A DNA stretch of 64,000 nucleotides, taken from contig JAJEKV010000032.1 in the NCBI GenBank assembly GCA_021234155.1, forward strand, positions 7,722,736 to 7,786,735, read 5' to 3'. Positions 11,957-23,415 of this stretch are shown one piece after another (the stretch's first letter is position 1; each line of letters opens with the position of its first letter). Both the position numbers and the translations under genes were made by a program. This DNA is from Isoetes taiwanensis. Taxonomy: Eukaryota; Streptophyta; Lycopodiopsida; Isoetales; Isoetaceae. A model generated the notes under the pieces. The model saw only the letters and a list, made by a program, of their open reading frames with translations. It did no database searches and was not told where the DNA came from.

Positions 11957-12526
11957 TACCATTATAACTCCAAAACTGGCATACTTAATTGTTCCCATTC
12001 CACACTAGATATGGCATTATCAATAGAAACAAAGAATGCACTAAGTTGCCGCCTCAGGATGCGGAGGGATGCAGCTATCCGGTGGGCCTCTCTACCTATT
12101 TGTACCATATTGGCAATCAACTCCTGGGCAGAAAAAAGTTTCGTTTGGCTCTACTGGATACACAACAATATCTGGATGGGAAGCATCAATTTATGGCATA
12201 ATCAGCGAATATGGCAAAGATAGAATTGGATGATTCACACCACCCTGCAGATCTGAATCACTCTTCATGACAAGCCTGCAACAATGTATTACCACAAACA
12301 AAAAGATAAATTGTGCAACAAATACAAACCAAGAACACATGCGCCATAAATTGCAACTACACAATAAACGTAAGAAACTCTCTCAACTAACAGCCATGGC
12401 ATGATCACCTATGTGGATGGGGATATAGTCCACACCAAGTTCTAGGATCACCACATCAGGGTTGAAACTAGGATCATTTATATCTCGAAAGTTCGCATCT
12501 TCCTCATCACTAGGAATACTATCATC

Positions 12527-12970
12527 TCAATATTGTCTATGGCCAGGACCATTTCTCTCTATGGGCACAAAGTCTGCAGGCAATCCAAACAGTATGGTTC
12601 TCATATTAGAAGGCATACACTGATTAGGATTCAATAGCACTTTCCAAGCCACTTTAACTCTATGCTCATTAATATGAGTAGTATCAGAAGGAATTATCCA
12701 CGGACTAGACAAGGTGAATTTTCCAGATCTAATCATCCTGCATAAGATGTATGTCAAACTCGCAATCATCCTTCGATTATCATGATAGTTCACAAAATGG
12801 ACAGCCCTATTCAGCAGGTTTTTGTTGTCTAGTATAATAAGATCAGTACAATCACCAGCCCTCCACCTTAAGTACAAATCCTTCCCTTTCCCAATTACAG
12901 ATTCACTGGTGTTATGGAGATGACAGACATAATGAACTTTCCCAATGTCCTTCATACAATAACCCACCAT
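12527..12970 (-). CDS. Unrecognised 147-codon reading frame
   Basis: The longest frame in a 10-kb region. Open codons continue upstream of its first Met to about 13030 (FIPDNKALKNSRLHHFEDMVGY). Visible features are a G-Y-C-M-K-D-x-G-K-x-H-Y segment near the start, a basic and aromatic composition, and a C-terminal RTILFGLPADFVPIE stretch. The Y-x2-K-D arrangement recalls the tyrosine region of rolling-circle Rep proteins, but no HUH motif was found upstream, so this is only a guess. A stop lies just upstream in all frames near 13050, so it may be the 3' part of a degraded mobile-element protein. Confidence 0.4.
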   Translation of the reverse strand: MVGYCMKDIGKVHYVCHLHNTSESVIGKGKDLYLRWRAGDCTDLIILDNKNLLNRAVHFVNYHDNRRMIASLTYILCRMIRSGKFTLSSPWIIPSDTTHINEHRVKVAWKVLLNPNQCMPSNMRTILFGLPADFVPIERNGPGHRQY

Positions 12971-13039
12971 ATCCTCGAAATGATGAAGCCTACTGTTCTT
13001 CAGAGCTTTATTATCTGGAATGAAATCAGAGATGGAGGA

Positions 13040-14180
13040 ACATCATGCTTTTTTCTTAATCTACCAAATTTATAACGTTCCTTGTGGACGATAGAAGCCC
13101 ATTGATTCAATTCGATTCAATTCTATGTACTGCTGATAAATATCCCCTCATGTATTAGAAGTTTACTGACTGCAAATAGTTCAACAAAAGTATCACCTGT
13201 ACCTACTTGTGCAGAATGCCGATGCAAAAAGCAAGGTATCACCATAACTCCAATGGCTTCCCAAAAATAAAATTTATTCTTTGCACACTGCAGCAGTTCA
13301 TGATCACACAGTGAGGATGGCCAACACTTTATACATCTCATGTATCTTCTAAGGCATCATATTGAAACTCTGTTTGTTTCATGCTTGTTGCCACAAAAGC
13401 ATGAACATTCTCCATATACCTCTGTAAACTCTCGCCAAACAAGAACATGCACACTAGGAGTGCCAACAATGCAAAAGGAAAAGTTATTAAGGACCCGATT
13501 GTTCTAGTTAAATTCGAGTCTCCATCCTGCATTACCACCTATAAGGGTTTTAACAGGGGAAGAAAAGGTGACGCAGTTCGGAAGCTCACCATAATCAAAG
13601 CCATAACTCAACAGAGCATCGGAGTTGGAAGAAGGCAAACTGCAAAGATGTTGTTGTAGATCTCTCGTGAATCTGGTTGGCATCCTCCAGAAAATGTACT
13701 TTTATCAACCTTCCTTTGCATTTCTTGTTTCTTGCTGCATAACTCATGTTCCTGCACTACACGATCAGATTGCACCCTAACGAAGCTCACACAAATGGAC
13801 AGCAAGCAAGCTCTCTTTTCACGTGGCTCCACAAATCAACCTCGGCCGTCCAAACCCTCCAAACCAATCTCGGCCGTCACCATCGACCCACATATCGACC
13901 CACCTCCCAAAGGTTTGCCCTTTGAGCAATCCAATAGATAATCCACTTTCCAACCTAACAATGGTAGAAATTCCCATTTATTCTAATCATATAACACACT
14001 TTCTAACCTAACACAATATCTGCGTCTCAAATCCAAAAGGGTTTGTCAGGCCAATAAGGCAATAAGGTTGGCCATAGCGTAGCCTTTGGCTGTTTCTTAA
14101 AAGGGGGAAAGGCCTACCCTTAGCGCGAATCCGACGAAATGATCCTCCTTATCCACAACAGCTCCGCCTTTTAGTTTTAG
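13040..14180. other. Interval without a supported gene
   Basis: Overlapping short frames on both strands at 13.1-13.9 kb have no recognisable motif. A stretch at about 13830-13880 repeats the phrase aaccaatctcggccgtc, seen again in near-identical form at about 31685-31705, which suggests a dispersed repeat end. Confidence 0.5.
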
Positions 14181-14186
14181 ATCTGC

Positions 14187-14194
14187 TATTTATA
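14187..14194 (+). promoter_or_regulatory. TATA-box-like element
   Basis: TATTTATA lies about 80 bases before the start codon of the small membrane protein gene, leaving room for a 5' leader of roughly 50 bases. Confidence 0.45.
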
Positions 14195-14273
14195 GCCAAA
14201 TTAACCTGTCTGTAGGCCGTCTTGCCCAAAATCTGTATCGCCCACTACCAGATTTCAAAATTTCGTCTTTGCC

Positions 14274-14705
14274 ATGTCTTCCTACTTCAGGATCGTATGC
14301 TTGCTCCATTCCCTTGTTGATATAACCTCTGGAACACTGATGATTTTTTTCCTACGGGATTTTGCAATGTTTGGCCATGGCAAGGCAATTGCAACTAAGA
14401 TCTTAGGGTCTACTCCTCATGATCAGCTTCTCATTGGGACATCTGAATCTCTAGTAGGTCTTTTGCTAGTTATTATCGGCTTGCTGCTGTTTATGGTTTC
14501 ATTTGTGAAAGATTCCGATTTCCAGAACTTCTTTGCAAAAGGTTGTATTGGTATACATTGTCTCATGGTGGCATGGAGGTTCCTGTTTGAAATGAAGGTG
14601 GAAGCCCTTTTTAGGGATTGTATAAGGCAGGTGATTGGAGATTGCCTTCTTGCTTCTTCATGGGTCTTCCTTTTGATCTGGAATTGGCGTGAAAAATATG
14701 ATTGA
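14274..14705 (+). CDS. Small plant-specific four-helix membrane protein (DUF7865-like)
   Basis: An intact single-exon frame of 143 codons. Four hydrophobic segments are visible at about residues 5-26, 58-80, 88-106 and 117-137. The central signature FGHG, then LGSTPHDQLLIGTSESLVGL, then FFAKGC, and the C-terminal WREKYD are, to my recollection, highly conserved in an uncharacterised plant family of about 140 to 145 residues, so the length is full. The function is unknown; a small integral protein of an internal membrane is likely. A TATA-like box 80 bp upstream and AATAAA about 265 bp downstream fit a compact, expressed gene, isolated from other genes by AT-rich DNA. No lesion is seen. Confidence 0.88.
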   Translation: MSSYFRIVCLLHSLVDITSGTLMIFFLRDFAMFGHGKAIATKILGSTPHDQLLIGTSESLVGLLLVIIGLLLFMVSFVKDSDFQNFFAKGCIGIHCLMVAWRFLFEMKVEALFRDCIRQVIGDCLLASSWVFLLIWNWREKYD

Positions 14706-14967
14706 TCTGAGATGGTTAATCATACGAAGAAGGGCAAGATATAGAGCAAAGTGAAGCCTGGAAGTAGTGAAAAATCGAAGTTAACAGTGATGATAATTGA
14801 GGCAAGGTCAGAGAAACTCCAGGCCATTGGTCACAAAAGCAGACATTGTCTGACCTGTAAATTTTCATGTAATCTACAGATTTAAGTCTCTTGTTTATGG
14901 GCATTCAGATTATTTGTATAGCACTTTCTTTGTATAATCTAAAGCATGATCTATCAGATTTCCGCTT

Positions 14968-14973
14968 AATAAA
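14968..14973 (+). terminator. Polyadenylation signal candidate AATAAA
   Basis: A perfect AATAAA in a T-rich context, about 265 bases past the stop of the small membrane protein gene. Confidence 0.5.
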
Positions 14974-14979
14974 ATTCAT

Positions 14980-16590
14980 TTGTCAGAATCAAATTTCGTG
15001 TTCTATAGCATGAGCACCTTTGGAACTGATTTGAACATTGGAATATGCCCTTCTCAAACTTAATGCTGGGAGGTTACACACCTTGTAATCACTCAATAGT
15101 TCTATTCCTTAGCAAAATGAGGTCCCATGTTACGGAAACATATTAATTTGTTACTAGATGAGCATGTTATGTTTGCAGAAGAGGTGGATGGGAAATGCAT
15201 GTTGTAACAAAATGGTGCAGAATGGAAACTTAGAAATTGATGCAGAAAACTTGTCTTCTCACGTTGAAAACATTTGGCTACTCCAGTTCATACCGGTATT
15301 TTATTTGGTTGGTGCTTTCTTCTAGGATCTGGCATTTTCTGTTTGAAAGCAGTGCTTTTCTAGGTTGTATCTGCTTGGATAAGCAACTTATCATGTAAAG
15401 TCTGTTATGCATTACATGTTAACAGATGTTTTCCCTTTTTTTTCATGATGAATCATTTGAACACTAGTTTTCCTCCAAGTTTATATGTCCCTATCCTAGC
15501 AGAACGTTATCATGTATGTATAAACGTTACCAAAAAGCTAATGTGCATCTACATCAGACTAAATTTGATCTAGACTATTAGAACTAAAGAATTTGAAGGA
15601 TTATTTGGACATTTGCTGAGTCCAGAGAGTTACTGTGTAGAAAATTAAATACCTCACTGCTTTCAGAAATATTTATTCAACAAAGCTAACGAAATTTATG
15701 TTGATATTATTCATGACTAAAAGATGTTAATGCACAGCAGTGGATAATCTAGTGAATAATAGAGTTATTCAAAAAGCCTCTTGTGCCATAAGTGCGAGAT
15801 TATGTAACCGCTGTATACTTTTTATGGAATGTGTTGACAGAGGTTATTCACTTCAAAACTTTGTAACTGATTATGAACTTCCCACACCTGTCACATTTCT
15901 GCACTGAGCTTGCCAGAGTTTTTAATTGAAGTAACCTTGCCATATATTCTTGCTCTTGCCAGATTTTCTAAATAAGATTGCTCTTCTATTTTGTTGCAAT
16001 TCAAAATTGGGGCTAAATTACTCCCTTACGAACTGAAATGCCATTGACTTTTATAAGCACATCTCTGTTGAATCCAAGATTGGCCTCGATCACCATAATG
16101 TTTTGAAAATTGTTGAAGGTATTGAAACGAGAAAGGACCTGAATGGCTTGACAGCAAGAAATCAAATATCTGGAAGGGGAGATTCTAATTGGATTTCTTA
16201 GAATTACTACCATGATATTCTTCATTCTTTGCAGTGGTTTAAATTTATGCAACTAACGTGGTGGAAGGAATCAGAGGATGCCAAAGCATCCTTAGTTTAG
16301 TGGAAGAATAAGGGTGCCTGTCTCAAGACCAACGCATAGCATATGCATCTGCAGACTGAGGCAGTTCAAAAGCAAAAGCTGCTAAAAGAGGACGAATATC
16401 ACAAAAAATTGAATGCACCCATGTTTGTCAAATATTTATTCCTAAAAAGGGCCAGCGTGACCCTGTATTTGATGTCTCTCAGCATCATTTAGTCTGGCAA
16501 TGGAGTACGCAATGCCATGGTTCTGATCAAATTGGTAATATTACGTTGATGGAAGTGCAGACACAAAAGCTTTACACAAGGAGGTAGATG
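14980..16590. other. Gene-less AT-rich interval
   Basis: No supported frame, RNA gene or repeat array was found. Confidence 0.55.
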
Positions 16591-16593
16591 GTT

Positions 16594-16998
16594 ATGTGCA
16601 AGAGCTCCGATATAGCAGCAATGTGCCCCTCTTTCGGCAATAGAAAGCAAATTAATGGTCTTATATTTTTCAATGCCCCCTATCTTTGTTTGTCCCTGTG
16701 TTAAAATGTGATGAATTCTTTTCCTCCCTTTCTAACATCCTTTATCAAATTCCTTTGATATGGATTTCATCTTAAAATATCAACTTTATTATGTGCAAGA
16801 GCTCCGATATAGCAGCAATGTAGCAGCAATGTGCCCCTCTTTCGGCAATAGAAAGCAAATTAATGGTCTCATATTATTCAATGCCCCCTATGTTTGTTTG
16901 TCCCTGTGTTAAAATGTGATGAATTCTTTTCCTCCTTTTTTTACATCCTTTATCAAATTCCTTTGATATGGATTTCATCTTAAAATATCAACTTTATT
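16594..16998. repeat. About 200-bp tandem duplication
   Basis: Unit 1 (16594-16790) begins atgtgcaagagctccgatat. Unit 2 (16791-16998) is about 97% identical apart from an 11-bp internal repeat of tagcagcaatg. Both end at caactttatt. This is a recent local duplication of non-coding DNA. Confidence 0.95.
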
Positions 16999-17099
16999 AA
17001 GCGTGTATTATTGCTAGAGCGTGTATTATTTTTTCGTGGCCATTGGATCATGGCATATTCCACGAGATATTCCATGAAAAGCCTTGTCATCCATTCTTC

Positions 17100-17330
17100 A
17101 CAAGTCAAGATGGGGTCAAACTACCCCATGTTGACCCGATTTCTAAGGGGGGATTTAAAAAAACCAACTCAATGGTCATATCAGTATTCCAGAAGCCTGA
17201 TACAGCACGACCAACCAAAATAACAGAGCTTGGGGAATCGAACCCCAGCTCTTGGGCTTATAAATTCAAAGATAAATTCCTGCCGGTGTGTTGCCAGATT
17301 TTCAGAAACCCAAAACTCAAATCAGTCAAT
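17100..17330 (-). mobile_element. tRNA-derived SINE fragment (candidate)
   Basis: On the minus strand a perfect polymerase III B-box, GGTTCGATTCC (17234-17244), sits in a T-arm-like context (tggggttcgattcccca). A convincing A-box upstream was not found, so only the B-box half is supported. It could alternatively be a decayed tRNA pseudogene. Confidence 0.45.
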
Positions 17331-17654
17331 CAATAATATAATTACCTCTCAGAATCTTTGGGCATGTGAAATCCGGCATTAGCTTTGCGGCCAGCAGCAA
17401 GCTCTTGGAAGCTCTGACCTTGGCGTTTATGCTTTCTTCCTGCTTCAACAAATGCAGGGCAAGGGCGGTTTACTTTGATGGGCCACCAGTCCAGCCCAAG
17501 CAAGGCTGCCACACCACCTTGAATTCTTCCCCTTCCATCGCAACCCCATTTTTTTTTCCTTCTTTCCATAGCCCTCGCAGAACCCTGCCGAATCCAAATC
17601 TGGAATGGGTTTCAACCGGAATGATGGCTTGCTCACTTGGGATGCATATTCTAG

Positions 17655-17993
17655 TTGATGGCTTGCTCACTTGGGATGGTGGAGATAGTAAAAATCTTGA
17701 GAAAATATGGCACTGATGTGCATGCAGAAACAGAGCGAAGGAGAAGCAGTCCATTGCACATAGCAATAGAGTATTACAGAGACTCAGTGGTCTCGCAGCT
17801 TCTAGATCTGGGAGTTGAATCAGACATAGACAAAGGGGACCATGAGCACGACACAGTTCTTCATATAGCTGCTTTACATAGTGATCCTAAGATTCTAGAT
17901 CAGTTGAATAACAAAAGGAGACGTGATCGTCGAGGAAATTGGGATATGATGTACCAAGAAACTCCTCTATTTTATGCTGCAGATTCTGGTTGA
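17655..17993 (+). pseudogene. Ankyrin-repeat fragment
   Basis: An open frame of 112 codons with ankyrin hallmarks: GMVEIVKILRKYGTDV, then SPLHIAIEYYRDSVVSQLLD, then TVLHIAALHSDPKILDQLN and ETPLFYAADSG. That is about three repeats with the TPLH-like turn and leucine pattern of protein-interaction ankyrin domains. The frame stops abruptly, has no recognisable N-terminal or C-terminal partner domains, and lies among repeats. It is probably a truncated duplicate, though it might be an exon. Confidence 0.6.
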
Positions 17994-18282
17994 TGGGTCC
18001 TGCTCTGCCGCTTTCAAAGGTCGACTATGGGCTGCCAGGGAAAACAATGATAGAGCCGCAACTCAAGCCGGCCTAGCCGACATATGCATCTGCTGGAATT
18101 AGAAGGCCCAGCCCTGGACGCCATCTGCAACAGCCCACGCGTACTCCATTCCCACCCTAGACCTTCGAAAAAAACCTTATACAGTTTCTATTCACAAACC
18201 CAGATGCCACCATCAGCATTGTACGTATTTTGCTACGAATACTCCTATTAACCACTAATAATCTTATATAACATCTATATAG

Positions 18283-18602
18283 TTTTTTTTTTTTTTTGAA
18301 GAACTGTGTCATCAATATATTAAAAGAATGGTAATGTTACAAAGCAAGTGCCCCAAAGAGACAGTGATACCTCGACACTCCACAACAAACTCACGTAAAA
18401 ACCGCGAAACCCCATCCTGCATAAACCGACCATCACCATCTAGAACACCCAAGAAGTCCCGCCAAATGGCAAACTTCTGCTCTACTAATCCTGGGAACAC
18501 CAGAAAGCTTTGAAATAGCTTGTACCTGAGTCGAACATCTATACGGTTTTTGATGACTAAGAGAAAAAAGTATTGATTTGGAAAGTTTACCTTCAGATTC
18601 AT
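18283..18602 (-). mobile_element. 3' end of an L1-like LINE (candidate)
   Basis: A plus-strand T run (18283-18297) is the expected poly(A) tail of a minus-strand retroelement. It is followed by a minus-strand open frame of 96 codons (LVEQKFAIWRDFLGVLDGDG) without a recognised domain. The arrangement resembles the tail and C-terminus of the larger LINE at the right edge of the window, but sequence similarity between them is not evident. Confidence 0.4.
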
Positions 18603-18718
18603 TTCTATGGATAGAGAGGTGGTTGTGCTCAGTTAGATCATTTTGTCTGCTGAGGTTATAGTATGTTGTTATAACTTTTTGATTAATGAATAAAGTCCGT
18701 CGTCCTTAAAAAAAAAAG
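18603..18718 (+). mobile_element. Poly(A)-tailed retrosequence end (candidate)
   Basis: A plus-strand tract with gaataaagtccgtcgtcctt directly before ten A residues (18709-18718) has the form of a polyadenylated transcript end. It lies tail-away from the T run at 18283, so the two tails face outwards. Confidence 0.4.
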
Positions 18719-18719
18719 T

Positions 18720-20455
18720 TAAACCACGTCTTTCTATCTATGTTATACTAGATGCTCCATAGTGGTTTATCACCATTACCGTTGAATTTATCGACATTCA
18801 TGGAGAGGATGCTATGGCATTGCTATGAGTCCACACATAGAGGAACAACCAAACTGAAAAATGCATGTAGCATTGGGTATGGGATAAGTCGCTTGTATCG
18901 CAAAGTCTCTATGATTCGGTGACAAATTATCTTCAGGAGCCTTTCGGTTAATGTCTTATGTCATCATCATGATCTGCATATCTCTATGCTATGCCACTCT
19001 GCCTTTTGGACATTCATACCTTTGAACAATAGTTTTTTGCGTATACGTTACAGGGTTTAAATCAGCAAGTATTTGACTACATAATTGATTATGCAATCCT
19101 TTAGATAGTTAACACAATCTCTTGGAATTCTACCCAATGATGTTAGCTTCAAGCTTTTTGGCTCTTATAGTCGATCCAGAGCTTCATTCATTTTCTCATG
19201 GTGTTGTTTTTGTTGCCTAGACTAAGATTCTTATGGTCTATGAATATTCCTCTTAAGGCAGATGTACAAAATCGCATTTGGATACATTATGATCTTCAGA
19301 TTAATTCTTATCACTAGTCTTATGTTGTGGTGGAAATGCACAATGCCTGTCTTACTCCAACAACATCTTTCTATGCTTGCAAAGCTAGAAAAATCATGTA
19401 CTTTCTCTGTACATGTGGGGCATTATCTAAAATTTAAACCTAATATAGAGTTGGCTTGTTTTTAGAGGTAACTTTATAGTAATATATAATACAGATCAAC
19501 CTAATCCTAGGAAACAAGACCATCAAATGAATATGTCCACATTACTTGAATTCGCGACATTAAACTATCCTATTTAGTCATCTAAAACAATACTCACTAT
19601 ACCAATGTCAAACGTTATTGTCTATTATTATCTAGTTTGTGGGGTTTATTGAATTACCCTAATTAGTCATATTTCATATGCTCCAACAAAAGCCTCCAAC
19701 ATACCAAATATCGAACATTATTATCTTTGAACCTTGTTGGATAATATTATCTAATTGTGGGACTCTTTGAAATTTCAGCTATGTCTTAAGCTATTTAGCA
19801 TGCTCATCTACTAGCATCAAATCACATAATTTTTATATTATTGTAAGGAACACTCAAACTCAAGATCAATTCCTATGTGGGGTGATGGTTGGCCTCTCAC
19901 ATGTCACATGTTTTAATAGTACCTTGAACTTAAAGATTACAGATCACAAACGGTTATTTGCCTCCTTCCTCAATGCTTAAAGCTTACATATGGATCTTAT
20001 CTCTAATTGTATTAACTATGTACAAGTTGAAAAACACATACTTTGAAAGCTCTTTATTGTAGACTTTAATCATGCTTTCTTGCATAGAAGCTGCGTCTTC
20101 TTCATGTTTCTTTCTGGCGACAGTCTTACATTCAGCAATTTTCTTCATTGTCCTGATAAATCAAATATGCCGCAACATATTAGATTGCTTACAGCATTTT
20201 GTGCGATATGCTTAGGAAATCGCCCACTTTGTCAATGTTAATAATCATTAATAATTATATAATGAATATAGAAGCATGCACACAAGTTGAAAACACCACC
20301 CACGTGAGCCTTAAGGCACATAAATGAACGAAGGCTAGGCGTACATTCCTTCAAATAGAATAGTATAGTTATGCTTGACCAAATAAGAACATGGGGTGGA
20401 TGGCAAGCATGATCTACCTGGCAAATACATATTTTAGAACCTCAAATGTCAAAGA
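18720..20455. other. Gene-less AT-rich interval upstream of the pectin methylesterase
   Basis: No supported gene. The last few hundred bases form the promoter region of the next gene. Confidence 0.5.
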
Positions 20456-20461
20456 ACATTC

Positions 20462-20469
20462 TTTATAAT
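20462..20469 (+). promoter_or_regulatory. TATA-like element of the pectin methylesterase gene
   Basis: TTTATAAT lies about 63 bases before the start codon. This is close for a plant gene; other AT-rich words further up are possible. Confidence 0.3.
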
Positions 20470-20532
20470 CCCCATGTTGAATGAATAGTTACAATGAAAT
20501 GCAATCTATTTTTGGAATCCTAGATCTAGTTC

Positions 20533-22293
20533 ATGGCAAAAAATATGTACTATGCGCCTTGGGATTGTAGAGTAAGAAGTAAATATTATCTTGCTACCAT
20601 TTCGTGCCTATTTTTGCTAGCTGTAAGGATAGATTGTGCAATTCAAAGTTATTGTCAATCTACATTTCATCCCGAATTATGTGTAACTTCTTTAGCTGCC
20701 TTGCCCCAAGAGGAAACTTCAACACCCATTGATGTGGTAAAAAGCACCATTTCTATTGCACATAATGGAGTTCTCTACGCTATTAAGCTCTTCAAGATAC
20801 TTTCTAAGCTTCCACAAAGTGCTAAGACCTTTGCAGCTCTTGAGGACTGCCTCGAAACATTGGAGGATGCTGCAGATCTGCTAAATGATGTATCCTCAGA
20901 GATTTCACGATCAAATTCTTCGGAACCAGGCCGCGACGCCTTTGATGATATGCTCACTTGGACTAGTGGAGCAATGACTAGTGTAGAGACTTGTCTAGAT
21001 GGTCTTAGAGGGCTCAAAAATGGGGTTGGAAATGAGGTATCTTTGGATGTTGAGCATGGCAGCAAGCTTCTGAGCAATGGGCTTGCACTTACAAGATGGT
21101 GGAAAGACTTGGCTCCTAGACCTAGACCTAGGCCTAGGCCTAGATCTAGGCATTTGTTGGCAAATGAAGATGGTGGTGTGGGAAAAATTCCTGCTTGGGT
21201 TTTGCCTGGCCACAGAAAGTTGTTGAAGGCTAGCACAAAAGAGCTCATTCCCAATGTTACTGTTGCAATAGATGGAAGTGGTAACTACACAAAAATTCAA
21301 GCAGCTATAGACCAGGCCCCCCTCAAGAGCAAGTCCATTTACATCATCAAGATCAAGGCTGGGATTTATAAAGAGCAAGTGATAGTTCCAAAGAAGGCCA
21401 TAAATCTGGCCTTCATTGGAGAGGGAATTAGCAACACCACAATCACAGCAAGCAAAAACATCCATCAAAATGTGACCACATTCAATACTGCAACAGTTAG
21501 TAAGTACCCAAATCACAAAACGCTCTAAATTTGTTGACGAAAGAAAAAAAACAATCTAAGGCTTTTGGGTTTTTACTATGCAGTAATAAATGGGGGTAAT
21601 TTCTTCGGAAGGGATTTGACCATCAGGAACACAGCAGGTCCGGCCCGGCACCAGGCGGTTGCCTTGAGAGTTAGCGCTGACAAGGTGACCTTCTACCGCA
21701 GTTCGTTTCTAGGTTACCAAGATACTCTGTATGTCCACTCTCTGAGACAGTTCTACAAGGAATGCAGTGTTGTTGGCACAGTTGATTTTATATTTGGAAA
21801 TGCTGTAGCGGTTTTGCAAGACTGTAGCATCATGGCTCGTGTCGGTAACCCGAATCAAACCGTCACGTTCACTGCCCAAGGTCGATCCGATAAGAACATG
21901 AATACCGGCCTGGTTTTTCAAAACTGCCACGTCACCGGTTCCCACAGCCTAAAGAAGATCATTGGTGAACACCCTTGTTACCTTGGTAGGCCTTGGAAGC
22001 TTTATGCTAGAACTGTGTTTATGCAATCTTTCTTGGACTATATCATCCAACCCAGTGGTTGGGTTCCTTGGAGTGGTGCCTTCGCTCTCAACACTTCTTT
22101 CAATGGCGAGTATGATAATGTTGGCCCTGGAGCCTTCAATGATGCCCGTGTTCTCTGGTCTACTAATATGACAATGAAGCAAGCTACCCCTTTCACAGTC
22201 GAGCGCTTCATCCAAGGCAATTCGTGGATCCCTATCCAGGTCCCATTTAAGAGTGGGCTAAAGCTTTGCATAAACAAATCTAGAAAGAGGTAA
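20533..22293 (+). CDS. Pectin methylesterase with N-terminal inhibitor domain (type 2), two exons
   Basis: Joining exon 1 (20533-21499) and exon 2 (21584-22293) gives 558 residues, typical for type-2 enzymes that demethylesterify homogalacturonan in the cell wall. The intron 21500-21583 has GTAAGT and TGCAG ends and restores the frame between ATV and INGGNFFGRDLTI. A hydrophobic signal or anchor covers about residues 18-36. The inhibitor (PMEI) domain spans about 38-190 with paired cysteines. Subtilase-type processing motifs follow at RHLL (206-209) and RKLL (228-231). The catalytic domain starts near 237 and shows GIYKE, QAVAL (Gln346), QDTL (Asp369), DFIFG (Asp390) and LGRPW (Arg458, Trp460), the full active-site set. 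A hexanucleotide expansion encodes Pro-Arg pairs at 195-206, beside the first processing site. No lesion is seen. Confidence 0.95.
21115..21150 (+). repeat. In-frame CCTAGR hexanucleotide repeat coding (Pro-Arg)n
   Basis: Six hexamers, cctaga or cctagg with a final tctagg, encode five Pro-Arg pairs and Ser-Arg. They lie in the linker between inhibitor and catalytic domains, directly before RHLL. The unit is itself near-palindromic (cctagg). Confidence 0.95.
21500..21583 (+). other. Intron of the pectin methylesterase gene
   Basis: An 84-base phase-1 intron with GTAAGT donor and T-rich tract before CAG. Its position inside the ATV/INGG segment restores the conserved protein sequence across the junction. 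Confidence 0.93.
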
Positions 22294-22375
22294 GAAAAGA
22301 CTATATATACATGCATCTTGTGTTAATATTGTTTATTTATTGTGAACACCTTCCAAATTCATTGACTTACTTAGC

Positions 22376-22597
22376 AAAAAAAAAAAAAAAACTAAGTTAT
22401 ATGGAACATATGTTTAGTGCATAGTAAACCTTTTTTTGTTCTTCTTCGCTTGGATTGTCCTTAGACAAGCCATTGTTTGGAGGATGTGTAGTGGGGACTA
22501 AGGGTAGGAATTCTTGCTAGAGGTATAAATATTGCAGTTCTCTTAATAATTTAAATCATGTTTAAGGAGGATATTCTTTACCCCCCCAAAACCCAAA

Positions 22598-22635
<38 letters not shown>
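22376..22635. repeat. Two poly(A) and (GAAAA) tracts
   Basis: An A16 run lies at 22376-22391, and a longer run at 22595-22614 grades into GAAAA units. They may mark retroelement tails downstream of the pectin methylesterase. No element body is recognised. Confidence 0.6.
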
Positions 22636-22639
22636 TCAT

Positions 22640-23415
22640 AATCATGCTCGTTTTTTATTTCTTGGAGTCTGGATTTAGACAACTGATTGAGAAGGCGTTG
22701 CACATTAACTCTCTTAACATTTGTTGCTGCTACAGTATATATAATTTGGAAGCAGAGGTATATCTGCATGATGCATGCAAAGGCATCGGCTTCCAATTCC
22801 GAATTATAATACTACTAATAAAATGAGGAGCCACCGTTCATATTGTTTAGATAGCAACAAATAGTTGAATGTTATAGAAAATACCATAAACACATTAAGC
22901 AACCGTATAAAGACAATATCCGATCATCAATATATTGACCTTACCAAGCATCCCACGTGAAAAATTGGTGCTAGTGTACTATGGGTTGTCCTTAAATCTG
23001 TTAGGAATGGAGAATGAAACTTGTATTGAAAATTGGAATAAGAAAAAGGCAAACTTGCATCCATCCAGCAAAAGGCTCTTGGGTGTGTACTAGCTTTGTG
23101 ATAATTGTTGCATTAGTGCATGCAAACAGGAGACTAATAATCATGACACTGCTTGGCTTCAAGCCTTCTGCTTGCATAAGCTAGAAAAGATGCACAACTT
23201 CCTTGTCATGGCCTATTTTAGCATACCAAATATCAACATAACTTAGTGTACATTGTGATTAGGGTATTTTCGAGAAAGATTCTAAGATTGAGATTTGTTC
23301 TGACGATGTAGCAAAGAAATAAAAGACATAATGCATTTTTATTGCATGTTAAGGCATTTATAATGCATTTTTGAAAAAGACATCCAAAAGCTTTGGATTG
23401 TGTATGATTATGCCG
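22640..23415. other. Gene-less interval
   Basis: Nothing supported beyond short frames. Confidence 0.5.

Noticed and set aside
13123-13538. Two minus-strand frames of about 70 codons as exons upstream of the 147-codon frame
   Set aside because: They have no recognisable motif or clear splice sites, and stops lie between them and the longer frame.
17234-17244. A functional tRNA gene at the perfect B-box
   Set aside because: No acceptor stem pairing or convincing A-box at tRNA spacing; a SINE fragment fits better.
20775-21516. Minus-strand frames of 159 and 173 codons opposite the pectin methylesterase
   Set aside because: Shadows of the sense coding sequence, with low-complexity Leu-Gly and Arg-Pro runs from the hexanucleotide repeat.
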